A DNA stretch of 64,000 nt from Begonia masoniana (GCA_022432975.1 CM039506.1:1108399-1172398), one strand, 5' to 3'. Numbered from the stretch's first letter, positions 10,695 through 31,697 are shown. The notes: generated from the letters alone by a model not told the origin. Numbers and translations: made by a program.

Positions 10695-11372
10695 CTACAC
10701 CATTTTTTTAACTAATGTTTCTTCTTCTTCCGAAAACACAGCCACCTCCTTTTCTTCGCCATCTTCTACCGGCAAAAATTCCGACTCGTCAAGCAAAAAT
10801 TGTTTGTTAACCCGATGCTTCTCTTCCATCGTATCTCCAAAAAACTGCTCTCCTTCCACCGATTCTTCTTGCTTCAGCGTCAACAATCTATCGCGGTTTG
10901 ATCCTTCCTTCATCAACCGAAATCTTTCTGTCAAGAATTGTTTCAGTTCTGTCCAAGTCTGAAACGGCCGATTCCTGTTTTCCCACTGGAACCATGACAG
11001 CGCCGGACCTTCGAAACAAATAGTTGCTGCTTCGTTTTTTTCCTCCTCTGCCAGCCGATTGATAGAAAAGTAACGTTCAGCTTTAAACATCCATCCTTCT
11101 ACTTCCTCTCCAACAAAAATTGGCAGCTCTAGTTTCCTTGGTATGTAATCTCTATTCGTAATCATTACATCACTCCCATTCTTCGTAGGACATTTCTCTT
11201 CAGTTGATTCCGTAGAGTTTTCCTGCCTTGGACTACTCCTTTTCTCTGTTATCGCAATCAGCTTTGATAATTGTTCCTGCATTAACAGCAACGTCTTCTC
11301 CATTGCCGAAAGCCTTCCCAATTTCTGTATCTCCTCTTTCACCTCCGATAATTCCCTCTGCCAATCGCCCAT
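10695..11372 (-). CDS. Gag protein of the TR-GAG element
   Basis: 225 codons starting about 20 bases after the primer site. Residues 1-70 are a charged coiled-coil-like segment (VKEEIQKLGRLSAMEK…). Residues about 80-170 match the retrotransposon gag capsid domain: LELPIFVGEEVEGWMFKAER, then EGPALSWFQW and WTELKQFLTERF. The domain packages element RNA. The C-terminus is Glu-rich and lacks a zinc knuckle. No pol follows, so mobility would depend on enzymes from an autonomous partner. Confidence 0.8.
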   Translation of the reverse strand: MGDWQRELSEVKEEIQKLGRLSAMEKTLLLMQEQLSKLIAITEKRSSPRQENSTESTEEKCPTKNGSDVMITNRDYIPRKLELPIFVGEEVEGWMFKAERYFSINRLAEEEKNEAATICFEGPALSWFQWENRNRPFQTWTELKQFLTERFRLMKEGSNRDRLLTLKQEESVEGEQFFGDTMEEKHRVNKQFLLDESEFLPVEDGEEKEVAVFSEEEETLVKKMV

Positions 11373-11392
11373 TGTCCCTCAAGAACGAACGT

Positions 11393-11404
11393 GCTCTGAT
11401 ACCA
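11393..11404 (-). promoter_or_regulatory. primer binding site (tRNA-iMet type) of the TR-GAG
   Basis: The minus strand reads TGGTATCAGAGC three bases after the 5' LTR. This is the complement of the 3' end of plant initiator methionine tRNA and the site where reverse transcription would be primed. Confidence 0.85.
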
Positions 11405-11407
11405 AAT

Positions 11408-11617
11408 TGATACGTCCCAGTATCTTTATTCAAATCAAGAAAACAAAATCTACAAACTAGGGTTATTTGAGAGACCCAACCTCTCCCTAAACTTCCCACA
11501 ACTAATTTGATAACCTCTCTATCCCTAACATATCTATTTATACACCTATTTTACTAACTTCCCTAACTTCTACTAACTCCTCTAACTCCCATTAACTTCT
11601 AATATACTATCCTATCA
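11408..11617 (-). repeat. 5' LTR of the TR-GAG element
   Basis: 210 bases, near-identical to 9399-9609. On the minus strand a TATAAATAG box-like string lies about 70 bases into the LTR. AATAAAG, a possible polyadenylation signal, lies near its end. Confidence 0.9.
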
Positions 11618-11622
11618 CAGTC

Positions 11623-12065
11623 ACACTCTTTTATCCTTTCTTTCATTGGAAGCTTTCATGGGTACCTTCTGAATCTAATTTTGTTGTATAGGAGCAATAA
11701 CATACCTTGTTTAAATTTCGTTTTTTGTGTACCTGTGGTCATCATGATCATGAGTGTTTGACAATTTGCACTTGCAACAGTTCATGAAACTTGGTAAAAA
11801 ATAGTTAGAGAGTTTTGATCTTTTTAATTATTTGCATACATGAATTCATATAATATGCTATTGTGTTATTCTTTTCATATGATTTATAGCATATCTTGCA
11901 CGTAACAATATTAGAGCGTTTGGTTTTCTATGTTTCTATTTACATTCTCTTTTTGTTAAAAAAATTAAGTCATGATCTTACAAGTTATATACAATTTTTG
12001 GCTGCTAGAGACCTACATATCATCTTACCTGTGGGTTTTTTTTTCAATATTTGAACTAATGTTGT
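11623..12065 (+). other. PIGB intron sequence, no feature seen
   Basis: AT-rich DNA after the TR-GAG. The PIGB exon that should follow PWFM is not recognisable here. Confidence 0.5.
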
Positions 12066-12537
12066 TTTTTTTTTTTTTTTTTTTTTTGCTTAAATTGTAC
12101 TCTTTCAAACAGTTTGGAAGAATTTTAATGGAAGTCAATGTTTTTAGAATGTATAAAATATTACATTGGTGTACTTAACCCTATGTAAGTTATTTTCCCA
12201 ATTCACAAACTGGTTTATGTTTTTCTGCATAAACCGTACTCTGTCAAATAGCTTAGAGAGTCTTTCGATGAGGATAATGCAAAGTCAATTTTATTAGAAT
12301 GTAGAAAATATACATCGTGAGTTATGTGAATTCTGGTTTCTTAACTCTATGTCTGCTATTTTCCCAATTCACAAGCCGGTGTATGCTTTAGAGAAATTTT
12401 AATTTAAAGTCACAACCTGAAGTTTTTTTTTTTTGCTTAAATTGTACTCTTTCAAACAGTTTGGAAGAATTTTAATGGGAAGTCAATGTTTTTAGAATGT
12501 ATAAAATATTACATTGGTGTACTTAACCCTATGTAAG

Positions 12538-12824
12538 TTATTTTCCCAATTCACAAACTGGTTTATGTTTTTCTGCATAAACCGTACTCTGTCAAATAGC
12601 TTAGAGACGGTTCTTTCACTTGTGGGATTATACTACTGGTCTTGTATGAGAGCATCTTCAAAAAACTCATATGATATTTCAAGGAAGTTGGGTTTGTTCG
12701 TAGCAGCTTTAGCTTGAGCTCTTCGGCCAACTAGTGCCATCGCATGGCTTTATGTGGGGCTTTTCGAGCTATTTGTGACCCGTGACCGTCTAACATATAT
12801 TTTTCTGGAGGTTGTTCCTATTGG
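12538..12824 (+). pseudogene. PIGB middle exon, copy 1 (in-frame TGA)
   Basis: Encodes LFSQFTNWFMFFCINRTL…, then a stop in FVAALA*ALRPTSA, then WLYVGLFELFVTRDRL. It ends at the donor GTATGT. This is a hydrophobic membrane region of the mannosyltransferase. Confidence 0.75.
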
Positions 12825-13457
12825 GTATGTGTTTCTACATTTTTCATTTCATAAGCTCAAGCATTTGATGTATTTATGCACAATAGTTGATTCTCCCTTC
12901 ATTTTCGTGTTTTAATTGATGCAATACATGGTTGTGGTTGAAGCTCATAAACCTGGTGATCTTTTTATATTTTATTCGTTTTATCTTATCAATTTGATTT
13001 TATTTGTTTTATCTTTTTAAATTTTTCTTAGAGGTTTGATTTATCTTATTAGATATTTACTTTATCTTATTAAAAAAATTTATTTATAACTTGAGCTCTA
13101 TTTAAAAAATTGTAATTAATATTAAAAAACTGACTTTTGATAATTAATTTAAATTATCTGTAGTTTGATAATTATTTCTCCGTTATTATTTTATTTTTTT
13201 GTTTCTATGTCAAAAGAAATCTTCTGTTGCATCCACCAATACTCTATATTCTTGTGTTTGAGACTATCGACATGGCGGTCAATTTGATTCATTGTGTAAT
13301 ATGATAGCTCTAAGGTGAAATGGTAGTTTATCTTGTTTTTTTTTTTTTTTTTTTGCTTAAATTGTACTCTTTCAAACAGTTTGGAAGAATTTTAATGGGA
13401 AGTCAATGTTTTTAGAATGTATAAAATATTACATTGGTGTACTTAACCCTATGTAAG

Positions 13458-13744
13458 TTATTTTCCCAATTCACAAACTGGTTTATGTTTTTCTGCATAA
13501 ACCGTACTCTGTCAAATAGCTTAGAGACGGTTCTTTCACTTGTGGGATTATACTACTGGCCTTGTATGAGAGCATCTTCAAAAAACTCATATGATATTTC
13601 AAGGAAGTTGGGTTTGTTCGTAGCAGCTTTAGCTTGTGCTCTTCGGCCAACTAGTGCCATCGCATGGCTTTATGTGGGGCTTTTCGAGCTATTTGTGACC
13701 CGTGACCGTCTAACATATATTTTTCTGGAGGTTGTTCCTATTGG
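13458..13744 (+). pseudogene. PIGB middle exon, copy 2 (open)
   Basis: Open through FVAALACALRPTSAIAWLYV and ELFVTRDRLTYIFLEVVPIG to the donor GTATGT at 13745. It is the most complete of the four copies. No splice acceptor is obvious at its 5' side (CTATGTAAGTTATTTTCC), so the true exon start is uncertain. Confidence 0.75.
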
Positions 13745-13867
13745 GTATGTGTTTCTACATTTTTCATTTCATAAGCTCAAGCATTTGATGTATTTATGCA
13801 CAATAGTTGATTCTCCCTTCATTTTCGTGTTTTAATTGATGCAATACATGGTTGTGGTTGAAGCTCA

Positions 13868-14114
13868 TAAACCGTACTCTGTCAAATAGCTTAGAGACGG
13901 TTCTTTCACTTGTGGGATTATACTACTGGCCTTGTATGAGAGCATCTTCAAAAAACTCATATGATATTTCAAGGAAGTTGGGTTTGTTCGTAGCAGCTTT
14001 AGCTTGTGCTCTTCGGCCAACTAGTGCCATCGCATGGCTTTATGTGGGGCTTTTCGAGCTATTTGTGACCCGTGACCGTCTAACATATATTTTTCTGGAG
14101 GTTGTTCCTATTGG
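13868..14114 (+). pseudogene. PIGB middle exon, copy 3 (5' truncated)
   Basis: Begins in mid-exon at the 370-base repeat junction (AACCGTACTCTG = NRTL) and runs open to VVPIG and the donor. It is identical to copy 2 over the shared part, as far as the eye can follow. Confidence 0.75.
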
Positions 14115-14237
14115 GTATGTGTTTCTACATTTTTCATTTCATAAGCTCAAGCATTTGATGTATTTATGCACAATAGTTGATTCTCCCTTCATTTTCGTGT
14201 TTTAATTGATGCAATACATGGTTGTGGTTGAAGCTCA

Positions 14238-14356
14238 TAAACCGTACTCTGTCAAATAGCTTAGAGACGGTTCTTTCACTTGTGGGATTATACTACTGGC
14301 CTTGTATGAGAGCATCTTCAAAAAACTCATATGATATTTCAAGGAAGTTGGGTTTG
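14238..14356 (+). pseudogene. PIGB middle exon, copy 4 (both ends lost)
   Basis: Starts at the same junction as copy 3 and ends after SRKLGL, where it is replaced by 'tgtaatatgatagctctaagg', a segment also found before copy 2 at 13292. The poly-T tract follows 42 bases later. Confidence 0.75.
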
Positions 14357-14396
14357 TGTAATATGATAGCTCTAAGGTGAAATGGTAGTTTATCTT

Positions 14397-16346
<1,950 letters not shown>

Positions 16347-16475
16347 CGAATAGTACAAAATATAAATGAGGGCCTATCCAATGCTCAAAATGATTTGATA
16401 AATTGTTTAGGAAGGGTTGATATTATATTCCTTTTATGTTTTCTATCAAAATTCTCATATTTTATTTATTAATCT

Positions 16476-18468
16476 TGTAACACCCGACTTTAATTAAAAT
16501 TTAAAATAACAGATAATCTATTAAGTATAATCGATGAATGAAATTTTAGTATAATGTAGGTTAGGTTGAAGAATGAGTAAGTAAGGGCATAAGGGTAATT
16601 GGCAAATTTGAAAGTGGATAAGGTATTTAAGGCAAAAAGTTTAGAGTAGCCGCCACCACTACTCATTTTCTTTTCCCTTTCGGTCTTCAGTTCGAACGGC
16701 AGAAATCTCTAGGCGATTCTCCTGCCCGATTCTCCTTCAACCTAGGTAAGCCCTCCTTGTTTTCTTGCGATTTTAGTAGTTAGATAGCTGAGGGAGTACA
16801 ATGTGAGGAGTTTCGAGGAATGTTGTGATTTAGAGTAGGTTCGGGCTGAGCGACTATTGAGAATACCCGAGTTGTGGGGTTTCAAATTTTGTTCCTCAAC
16901 TCCTGTATTGATTCTGTGAATTTTAGTGAAAGTTTGATATAGTACTATTATGATTTTAGGTGAGCGAGTCTTCTGAATACATTTAGCCGAGCGATTTCCA
17001 GGGATCCAGGTAAGTAGAGTTTGGTTTGTGTCTTCGGGCCTACATCACAAAACAGTAGGATTTATGTAGTTTTGTATTTTAGTTTTACCCGTTGTCATGC
17101 ATCATGTTTTTGAAAGATTACGAAATAATTTACTGAACGCATGGTAAGTGTGAGCAGGATGATCAGACAACTGTTAAGAGGGGAGTAATCCGCCCCTTAA
17201 TTGAGATCCGAGGATTGAGGTTTTGGGAAAAGTGATCCACTTCCCAATCCTACAGGGGGATCAGACCCTTAACTGTTAAGGGAATTAATCCGCCCCTTAA
17301 TTGAGATCAGAGGATGTATGCTTTGGGGAATGACTGATCCACTTTCCCATCGTACAGAGGGATCAACAGAGAACGAATTTGAATACAACTGAGATGAGAA
17401 AGTAGAGACCGCATGTTTAGGGAAATTATTGCTTCATTGATCCATTTCATTCATCGCTCTACTTGCTTAGCATTAGGCTAATAGATGAGTTTTGTGATGT
17501 AGGTGAAGAAGTTACTGAAGGTATGTTTACCGACCAACATGAGGAATAGGCTGGTTGGAGGAGCATTTTCAGGCATCGTTTGGTCATCTGTTGAGGCGGT
17601 TTAATCCATGGCTGCATGTGTTGAGTTGAGGGTAACTAGGTCAGTATAGATGTTTTACTGAAAATTTTATGACAATAGTGGTTTCAAAGCTTGAAAACAT
17701 TTTTGAGAATCTTCTGATATTGTATTCTGTTGGATTTTGAAAACATGTTTTTACTGAATTTGGGAAGGGCATGATTGTTTGTTTCTGGATGTTTATTTTG
17801 TCGTTCTGCATATCGGAAGGATGCCTTCAGTAAGTCGTTGGATAGGAGAGAGACATCCGGCTGACAGTCATCGGCAGGACGCAAGTCGCCAAACCTGTAG
17901 TTTTGCTATCGACAGTATGTAGTGTATATTTAATCTTATCGGAAGGAGTCGTAATGTCGTTGTCGGTAGATGTCGCGTGCTTGTCTATCGGCAGATGGAA
18001 ATCTATCGGTAGATGAAGTTATGGTTGACTCCATCGGCAGATGAAGTTATGTTGACTTCACGGCAAATGTAGTTGTGTTGGCTTGTCGGTAGATGGTGGT
18101 GCGTTGTTTGTACGCGTCATCGTAGAAACCTCCTATTCCTATTTCTTCTCTTCTTCCGTTGACTTTGTCGTCGGCAGATGTGTTCGACTTCGGCAACTTC
18201 ACGGGCATTCCGCGTTTTTTTTTAAAGCCTTACGTCTTTTGACCAATTACTCTTAACACTTCCAACAGTCATTTTAAAATGTTTTCACAGGTTACTTAGC
18301 TTCATTGATGTTCAATTGATTTTCCGCTGCAAGTTTTAAAATGTATTTAGTTTTAGAATAAGCCAAATTTTGGCTGTCGAGTGAAATTTTAAATTTAGCA
18401 TCAAGACGTCATGGTTCGGTTCAGCGTTATGAGTAGCAAACCGGGTTCAGATAACTCGGGGCGTTACA
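16476..18468 (+). mobile_element. solo Gypsy LTR (1,993 bp) with 5-bp target duplication
   Basis: Begins TGTAACACCCGAC, ends GGGGCGTTACA, and is flanked by AATCT at 16471-16475 and 18469-18473. No internal region or second LTR is present, so it is a solo LTR from recombination. It carries the shared core CCAGGTAAGTAGAG…TCTTCGGGCCTACATCACA (about 17008-17050), GATCC-rich paired segments (17190-17370) and a degenerate TCGGCAGATG array (17870-18190). It sits about 30 bases upstream of the acceptor of the late PIGB exon, so within the intron. Confidence 0.92.
17860..18190 (+). repeat. degenerate TCGG(C/T)AGATG array inside the solo LTR
   Basis: About eight imperfect copies of TCGGCAGATG at irregular spacing. 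The reverse complement, CATCTGCCGA, is close to the ATCTGCCGATG repeated in the LTRs at 46958 and 54330, on the other strand relative to LTR direction. Confidence 0.6.
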
Positions 18469-18702
18469 AATCTCAATGGAATTAACAGTTAGCCCAATAT
18501 GCAGAGAGGGACTGAGGATGTAATGAGCCATCTCGCAAAAGAAGCCGCAGACGACAAAGTGAAAAGCATTCTCTTCTTAATGCCTTGTCATGCAACGCCT
18601 TATTACTCCGCTCTTCACCGCAATGTACCGATGCAGTTTTTGGACTGCTCTCCGAGGTTAGAATTGACGGTTTTTCTTTGCAGTCTCTCTCAACATTTCC
18701 AT

Positions 18703-20336
<1,634 letters not shown>

Positions 20337-20389
20337 TATATGTGCATAATGAGATTAAATATGGCCCCAGTTGAATGATGAGGCAGAGG

Positions 20390-22636
20390 TCAGAGCAAAT
20401 CTCCACCGAGTCCCGTCCACAGGAGAATCCTGCGGGGCCGATCAAGAAATCGAGCTTGCCATGCAGGCTCATCATTTTCGAACACAAAACCACTCTTCAA
20501 GTAGAGATTCTTCGCCGGATCATTATCCACCGCAACATGAACATATAAATCAGTAATGCCTGTGATAACAACGCATAGAATTAATATTAGTATTCTAAGA
20601 CAACCGTGTGAAAATAGAAGATCAGATCAAACAAATAACAACTACCCCATTCTTGTGCGATTGCCTTGGATTTGGTAATGACTGCATAACCCAATCCGTT
20701 TCGATGAAGCTCCTCACCGACACAGACATTACTCAGGTACGCCCTCGCATAATTGGCAGCACTTCCCTGCTCAAGTTTGTCAAATTAATATGACAGTAAC
20801 TTGAAAATGAACCTTCAACTCAAAAGGATGCCATGTTTTTGTAATTTAGAGTGGATATATGACTTACACTTCATGTTTGAGTAAAGTTTTTCAGAATAAT
20901 TAAAGAAAATGAAGAACGTGGAAACTGAAGGATAGTTATGGGACTATACATTCTTCAAAAATAAATAAATAGATGAAATGAATGATGCGAAAATGCCGAG
21001 ATGCAAACTAGATTCAATCCAATTGTGGACTATTAAAACAAAACTATAACAATGTAGACACTTCATCATTGAATCAGGAAGAAAAACAGGACTTCCTAGA
21101 TATGCAGATATATCATTTATCTATACTCTAATAACATATTAAAGGAGATTATCGTATATACCTCTGGTTTCAGTCCCGTAATTCATCAGGAAGACTCAAA
21201 CATTGATTAATATCGAGGGTCTCAACTACAACTCGATCTTCAACCATTGTCTGAAAACTACACAAAAAGTAAAATTTCAAACTAATAACTTTTAAATTGT
21301 ATCTAATTTGCAGATTGGCGTGGATATGTCAGAAATAATTGCAGTACAGAAATAGATTATGTGCCAAAAAAAAGAAAAAAAATTTTGCAAACAGTTTTAT
21401 ATGCAATAAGGGTTCCATACAACCTTACATTCAGTGCTAATTCTTTAGCAAGGCTTGATACCTGCTCCAATGGAAGAGTAGCATTCACGCAAGATACTCT
21501 TCTAAAGCCGACTCTCTTCCCGAAACACGTTCTATCATGGCTTCAAACTCATGCTGGCCAAGTACTTTTTGTAATCCTAAGAGAAATGGCATCAGCACAA
21601 CTAACAAACACAGAATCACGTCAGTTATTTTTTTTTTTATAAATCATTGTAAGATGTTAAATCACAAGTCGAATTCATCGTCCTATTATCTTAGATTTCA
21701 TATCAATTTCTAACAAATTTTATCCTTCTCTCTGATTTGGATTAATAGTGTAATTATGCACATAATAAGAAAAGTCTTTCGTTAATTATGGAATAGAAAT
21801 GGCCTCTTTATCTAATCGAATTTGATCTTCCTTCAAAGATAGACATTAACAAGTCTACAGAATTCTGACTTCTGTCAACAAAACAGTCTCTATTCATTTG
21901 TACGTATGATGCTATCATCGAGAAGACAACACAGATCTTCGACAATATCAATGATTTCTTAGAAAACGAGGAAGTAGACATCAATTTCTCAAAACAATGG
22001 GAAGAGGATATCAGCATTTCAATTTTCGATGAACTGAAAGATAAAAGTAGTAACTCTTCTCCATTTCCACATTTACAGGGCTTCAACTTCCAGGTGTCTA
22101 ATGAAATATTCTCAAATTTCCTCAAACTATATTTGAATTTATAAACCCACTCAAATAGTAATTAAATGGCAACCCAAAAATCCAAATATTACAAGAAAAT
22201 ACATCCTGCATCAAATAGTTTCAAAATAGTAGCCACACAAGAAACTTCGTTTTCTTACCACAATTTACCACAGAAGTCAGAAGCAAACATCGACATTGCA
22301 ATTAAAATTTAAAAATTAAAGAATACAATAAAAACAAAATGGAGAAGTGAACTGGAAGAGCGTAACTCACTTGAATGTTATAGGAATTGGGGATGAATTT
22401 TTGGAAGACCTGACACGAAGGCAAGCGGTAGCCCAGAGCTCGTCTTCCGAAAAAGCTTCAGCAACCCTCAACGTAGATTTTTCGATGGTGAGGGTTCCAC
22501 TGGAAAACATCGAGAGGTAGTAGAGAGAGAGCATCGGTTTCTGAATCTCAAACGAGGAGAAGAAGAAGAGAGAGGAGGAGGAAGAAGAAGAGGAAAATCG
22601 GAGGAAAGTAGGCGAAGAAGAGTAAACAATCGACAT
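20390..22636 (-). pseudogene. plastid-type GNAT N-acetyltransferase, five exons, frameshifted
   Basis: Exons are 22371-22636, 21424-21576, 21162-21250, 20646-20766 and 20390-20559, all with GT..AG borders. Exon 1 encodes a Ser-rich N-terminus resembling a plastid transit peptide, then TLRVAEAFSEDELWATACLR. Exon 4 has the acetyl-CoA-binding region (ARAYLSNVCV…HRNGLGYAVI, a Q/R-x-x-G-x-G/A-type loop). Exon 5 has the C-terminal YVHVAVDNDPAKNLYLKSGF and FENDEPAWQARFLDRPRR, typical of the plant family related to At4g28030. Single-base gaps break the frame in exon 1 (TCTTCCAAAAA), twice in exon 2 and once in exon 3 (TTACGGG). All are readable as one lost base. Every conserved block survives, so the gene may be intact in the plant and miscalled here. 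The substrate is unknown. Confidence 0.8.
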
Positions 22637-22849
22637 TTTCAGCTATAATTTTCGCTTGAGTTTGGTTTATCTTGTATCTCAACGCTTCCGACCATAAGAC
22701 AATGGCGAGGGAAAGCGTGGACCTTTTCTTGATTTCTGTCAAAATAAAGCTCAGCCCAAGTAGTTATGTCAGTTTTAGACAGAAGCTCAGCCTATAAAAG
22801 CCCTGACAGGCTATTGAGTTTTAAAAAAAATTAAATTAAATAACTTATC

Positions 22850-25189
22850 ACTGAATTATCCAGTCCTATGTCTGGCTCATGTCTACTCTTATTCTCCACA
22901 AACTGCAGGAGCAGTAGGTAACTAGTTGTCAGATGATGCTAGGTTTATATGTTACCAACAGTCATCCAGAGGCAAGAGATCAAGAGAAGAACTACATCTG
23001 ATAAAGGAGAGGCTAATCCACCTTGTTGAATGTCAGATCATCTACCATTCTTGGTATAACTTGCTGGTAACCAATTATCTTCCCCTTCCTCTGTTTTGAT
23101 TCATCAACTCAGAAGGATGTCACAAACAGGTGAGGTAGTACAATTTTACAAACTGGAGGCTAGTATTCACACCATGGACAACTCACAACAAATCCCAGTT
23201 GATGTACAATTAGTATTGGATAAGTATGCCACTCCAGTCAATATACAGCCTTACAGGTATCCCTTTTTATCAAAATCTGAGATAGAGAAATTGGTTAATG
23301 ATATGTTGCATGAAGGAATAATCCGCCGGAGTAGAAGCCCTTACTCTTCTCCTGTTTTGCTGGTTAAAAAAAAAAATGACACTTGGTGCTTTTTGCATTA
23401 ATTATAGAGCTCTAAATAAAATCACAATTCATGACAAATTTCCTATTCCAACCGTGATGATTGATTTGATAAATATATGTAGCAAATATTTTCAACAAGA
23501 TAGACTTGAGAGCGTGATACCATCAAATTAGAATGCAACCTGAAGGTATTGAAAAAAACAGCATTCGGAACACATGATGGACACTACGATTTTTTGTTAT
23601 ACCTTTTGACTTGACAAATGCACCGCTACCTTTTCAAGGAATCATGAATTCTACATTGAAACCATTTTTGCAAAAAATTGTAGTGATTTTCTTCGATGAC
23701 ATTCTCATCCACAACAGCAGAAACATAAATGAACATTACAACACCTAGAAAAGGTGTTGTCTTGTTTACAACACCATCAGCTTTATGCTAAAATGAGCAA
23801 ATGCAATTTTGCTCAAGATTTTCATTCACTATTTGGGATTTGACGTGTCCTGCCAAGGGCGTGGAACTGGAGCTGGAAAATACTGTAGTCATCACACAGC
23901 GGCCTATTCCAAAAAATGTTAAACAACTAAGAGGTTTTTCAGGTTTGGCAAGTTATTATAGAAAATTTGTCAAGAACTATGCTTCTATTGCATGTTCTTT
24001 AACAAATTTGCTGTAGAAAGATGCCTTCAATTGGACATCTGGTTGCTTATTTTAGCAAGAAATTAAACTCCAGTGATGCAAAAAGTCAGCACATACATTC
24101 GAGAAATGTATGTCATTGTTGAACCTGTCAAAAAATGGTCTGTTGGGAGCATAATTTGTGATTAAGACAGATCAAAAAGCATCAAAGAGTTCATGATTCA
24201 AAACAATTCAAACCCAAAAACAACAAAGTTCTTTTATTCAAACTGCTGGGATATGATTTTGAAATTTTATAAAATCCAGGTACTTGTAATAAAGTAGTTG
24301 ATGCTCTTTCTAGACATGATGAGTCTATAGAAAGCAGCACTCTCAACTCATTCTCGGCCAACGAGTCAAATTCACTGTCAATTGTTAGACAAAGTGAAAG
24401 AAGAAACAAGAGCATCAGAAGATATCAAACAACTGCAAAATGAAATTAAGAAAAAATCCTGGAAATTACAACCACCATAAACTAGTTAATGGTTTTAATT
24501 TGAAGAATGGGAGAATAATCATTTCCAAACAGTCAACTTTAAAGATTGTTATTATTACGGAAATGCATTCAACTTCACAAGGAGGGCACGATGGAATAGA
24601 CAAAACAGTGGCTAGAATAAAACTACAATTTATATGGCCTGGTATAAAGAAAGAAGTGCAAGAGTTTGTTCAATCTTTGCTTAATTTGCCGACAGGCGAA
24701 ATATGATACTCGAAAACAAGGAGGAATATTACAACCTCTAAATATTCCCTTTGACATATGTGAAGAATTGTCAATGGATTTCATTACAGGACTACCATTT
24801 TCTCAAGGATTTTCAGCAATACTTGTGGTAGTGGACAGATTATCCATATTAGCTCATTTTATTGCTCTAAAGGTTTCATATACAGTTGTCAAAATTGCAG
24901 AAATTGTTGCCCAAAATATTTGCAAATTACATGGTATTCCTCGGTCAATTGTATCTGATAGAGATCCAATTTTTATGAGTAAGTTTTGGAAGGAGTTAGT
25001 GGCACCACTTTACTCTATAGTAGTGCTTACCATCCACAAATTGATGATCAAACAGAGGTGACGTATCGCACTTTGGAGCAATACTTGAGTTGCTTTGCAA
25101 TGGATTTTCCTGCAAATGGTACAAATCTTTACACTAGCTGAGTTTTCTTATAATACAGCCATTCCCTCCTCAACAGGCAAGACTTGAAT

Positions 25190-25190
<1 letters not shown>
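22850..25190 (+). mobile_element. decayed Gypsy pol fragment
   Basis: Blocks in order: an RT N-terminal segment near 23190-23395 (QPYRYPFLSKSEIEKLVNDM, SSPVLLVKKKN), a FFDDILIHN catalytic block near 23690, LRGFSGLASYYRKF near 23925, an RNase H remnant, the integrase zinc region near 24540-24700, the integrase core (ELSMDFITGLPF near 24765, [10 protein letters not shown] near 24945) and its tail near 25120. Stops and frameshifts separate the blocks. No LTR was found on either side. It is an old, inactive element and lies between GNAT and XBAT32. Confidence 0.88.
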
Positions 25191-27341
<2,151 letters not shown>

Positions 27342-28009
27342 AAGATTGAGCCGGAGCAGCATTTGTGGAAGTTGACGTAGAATTCGTTGAACAGAGATAC
27401 AAGGCACAGTTGGTGCAGAATTCATGATTACAACCTGAATTTGCAAACATACCCTCCATAAATATAGTGTTGTGAAAACAATACCCTAAATATGATTTTG
27501 AACAAAAGAAATACAGTTCAATAGATCATTGGCAAAAAGTCCAATAGATGTTTTTCTAAGGACTGATAGGAAATTTTGTTCAAAAAATAAGTTGAGGGTA
27601 TCAAGAGTCGGGGATTGGGTAAAATTACCTTTAGCAGCGACGGTGCACTTCCTCTCCAAACAGACAACACATGGATCTTCACAGCTGAGCAAACTGCTTC
27701 TCCTTCTCCATCCACATTCTCTGCAAATTCCCACCAGAAATGAGAGTTTCGCTCGAGTTAAGATTACCGAACAACCACAGCAGAAGTAGGTTCAGTCACC
27801 TGGCAACTTTGACAATGCTCATCAGGGAAGAGATAAATATGGCGAAGGGATAAGTTCTGAGGGGCCTTCAGGCTGTGTACTCAGAATCTCCTCCAGCCAG
27901 TTTCTATGCCACAACCGGGCAATCGTCAACGGCTTAAACCTGGAAAAACGATCAAATTTAACAATCCGTGCAACTTTATGGACCCATTATTCTCTACAAG
28001 GTATGGAGA

Positions 28010-31668
<3,659 letters not shown>

Positions 31669-31697
31669 GAACCCTAGAGCGCCATTTTTGTTGAAAC

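Larger units (their letters stand above)
9399..11617 (-). mobile_element. TR-GAG-type non-autonomous LTR retrotransposon in PIGB intron
   Basis: Two direct repeats, 9399-9609 and 11408-11617, have TG..CA ends and differ by about one base. They are flanked by a perfect 5-bp duplication CAGTC (9394-9398 and 11618-11622). On the minus strand the upstream repeat is followed by TGGTATCAGAGC (11393-11404), an initiator-Met tRNA primer site. A purine tract AAGGGGAAGCA (9611-9621) precedes the downstream repeat. The only recognisable coding region is gag; no protease, reverse transcriptase or integrase is present. Short LTRs, gag alone and intact priming sites match the TR-GAG class described in plants. 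The near-identical LTRs imply a recent insertion. Confidence 0.9.
12066..14356 (+). repeat. nested tandem repeats amplifying a PIGB exon
   Basis: A block opening with a poly-T run and 'gcttaaattgtactctttc' occurs at 12089, 12435 and 13355 (spacings 346 and 920). A smaller unit of 370 bases, opening 'cataaaccgtactctgtc', repeats at 13866 and 14236. Together they give four copies of the exon LFSQFTNW…LEVVPIG: 12538-12824, 13458-13744, about 13868-14114 and a partial one at 14238-14356. Copy 1 differs by a TGA stop (GCTTGAGCT against GCTTGTGCT). Two eroded fragments sit at 12186 and 12352. Copies 3 and 4 lack the exon 5' part because the repeat joins in mid-exon. Confidence 0.85.

Noticed and set aside
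22793..22799. TATA-like CTATAAAAG as promoter of the downstream Gypsy remnant
   Set aside because: No LTR ends surround it and the element is decayed, so it is probably chance.
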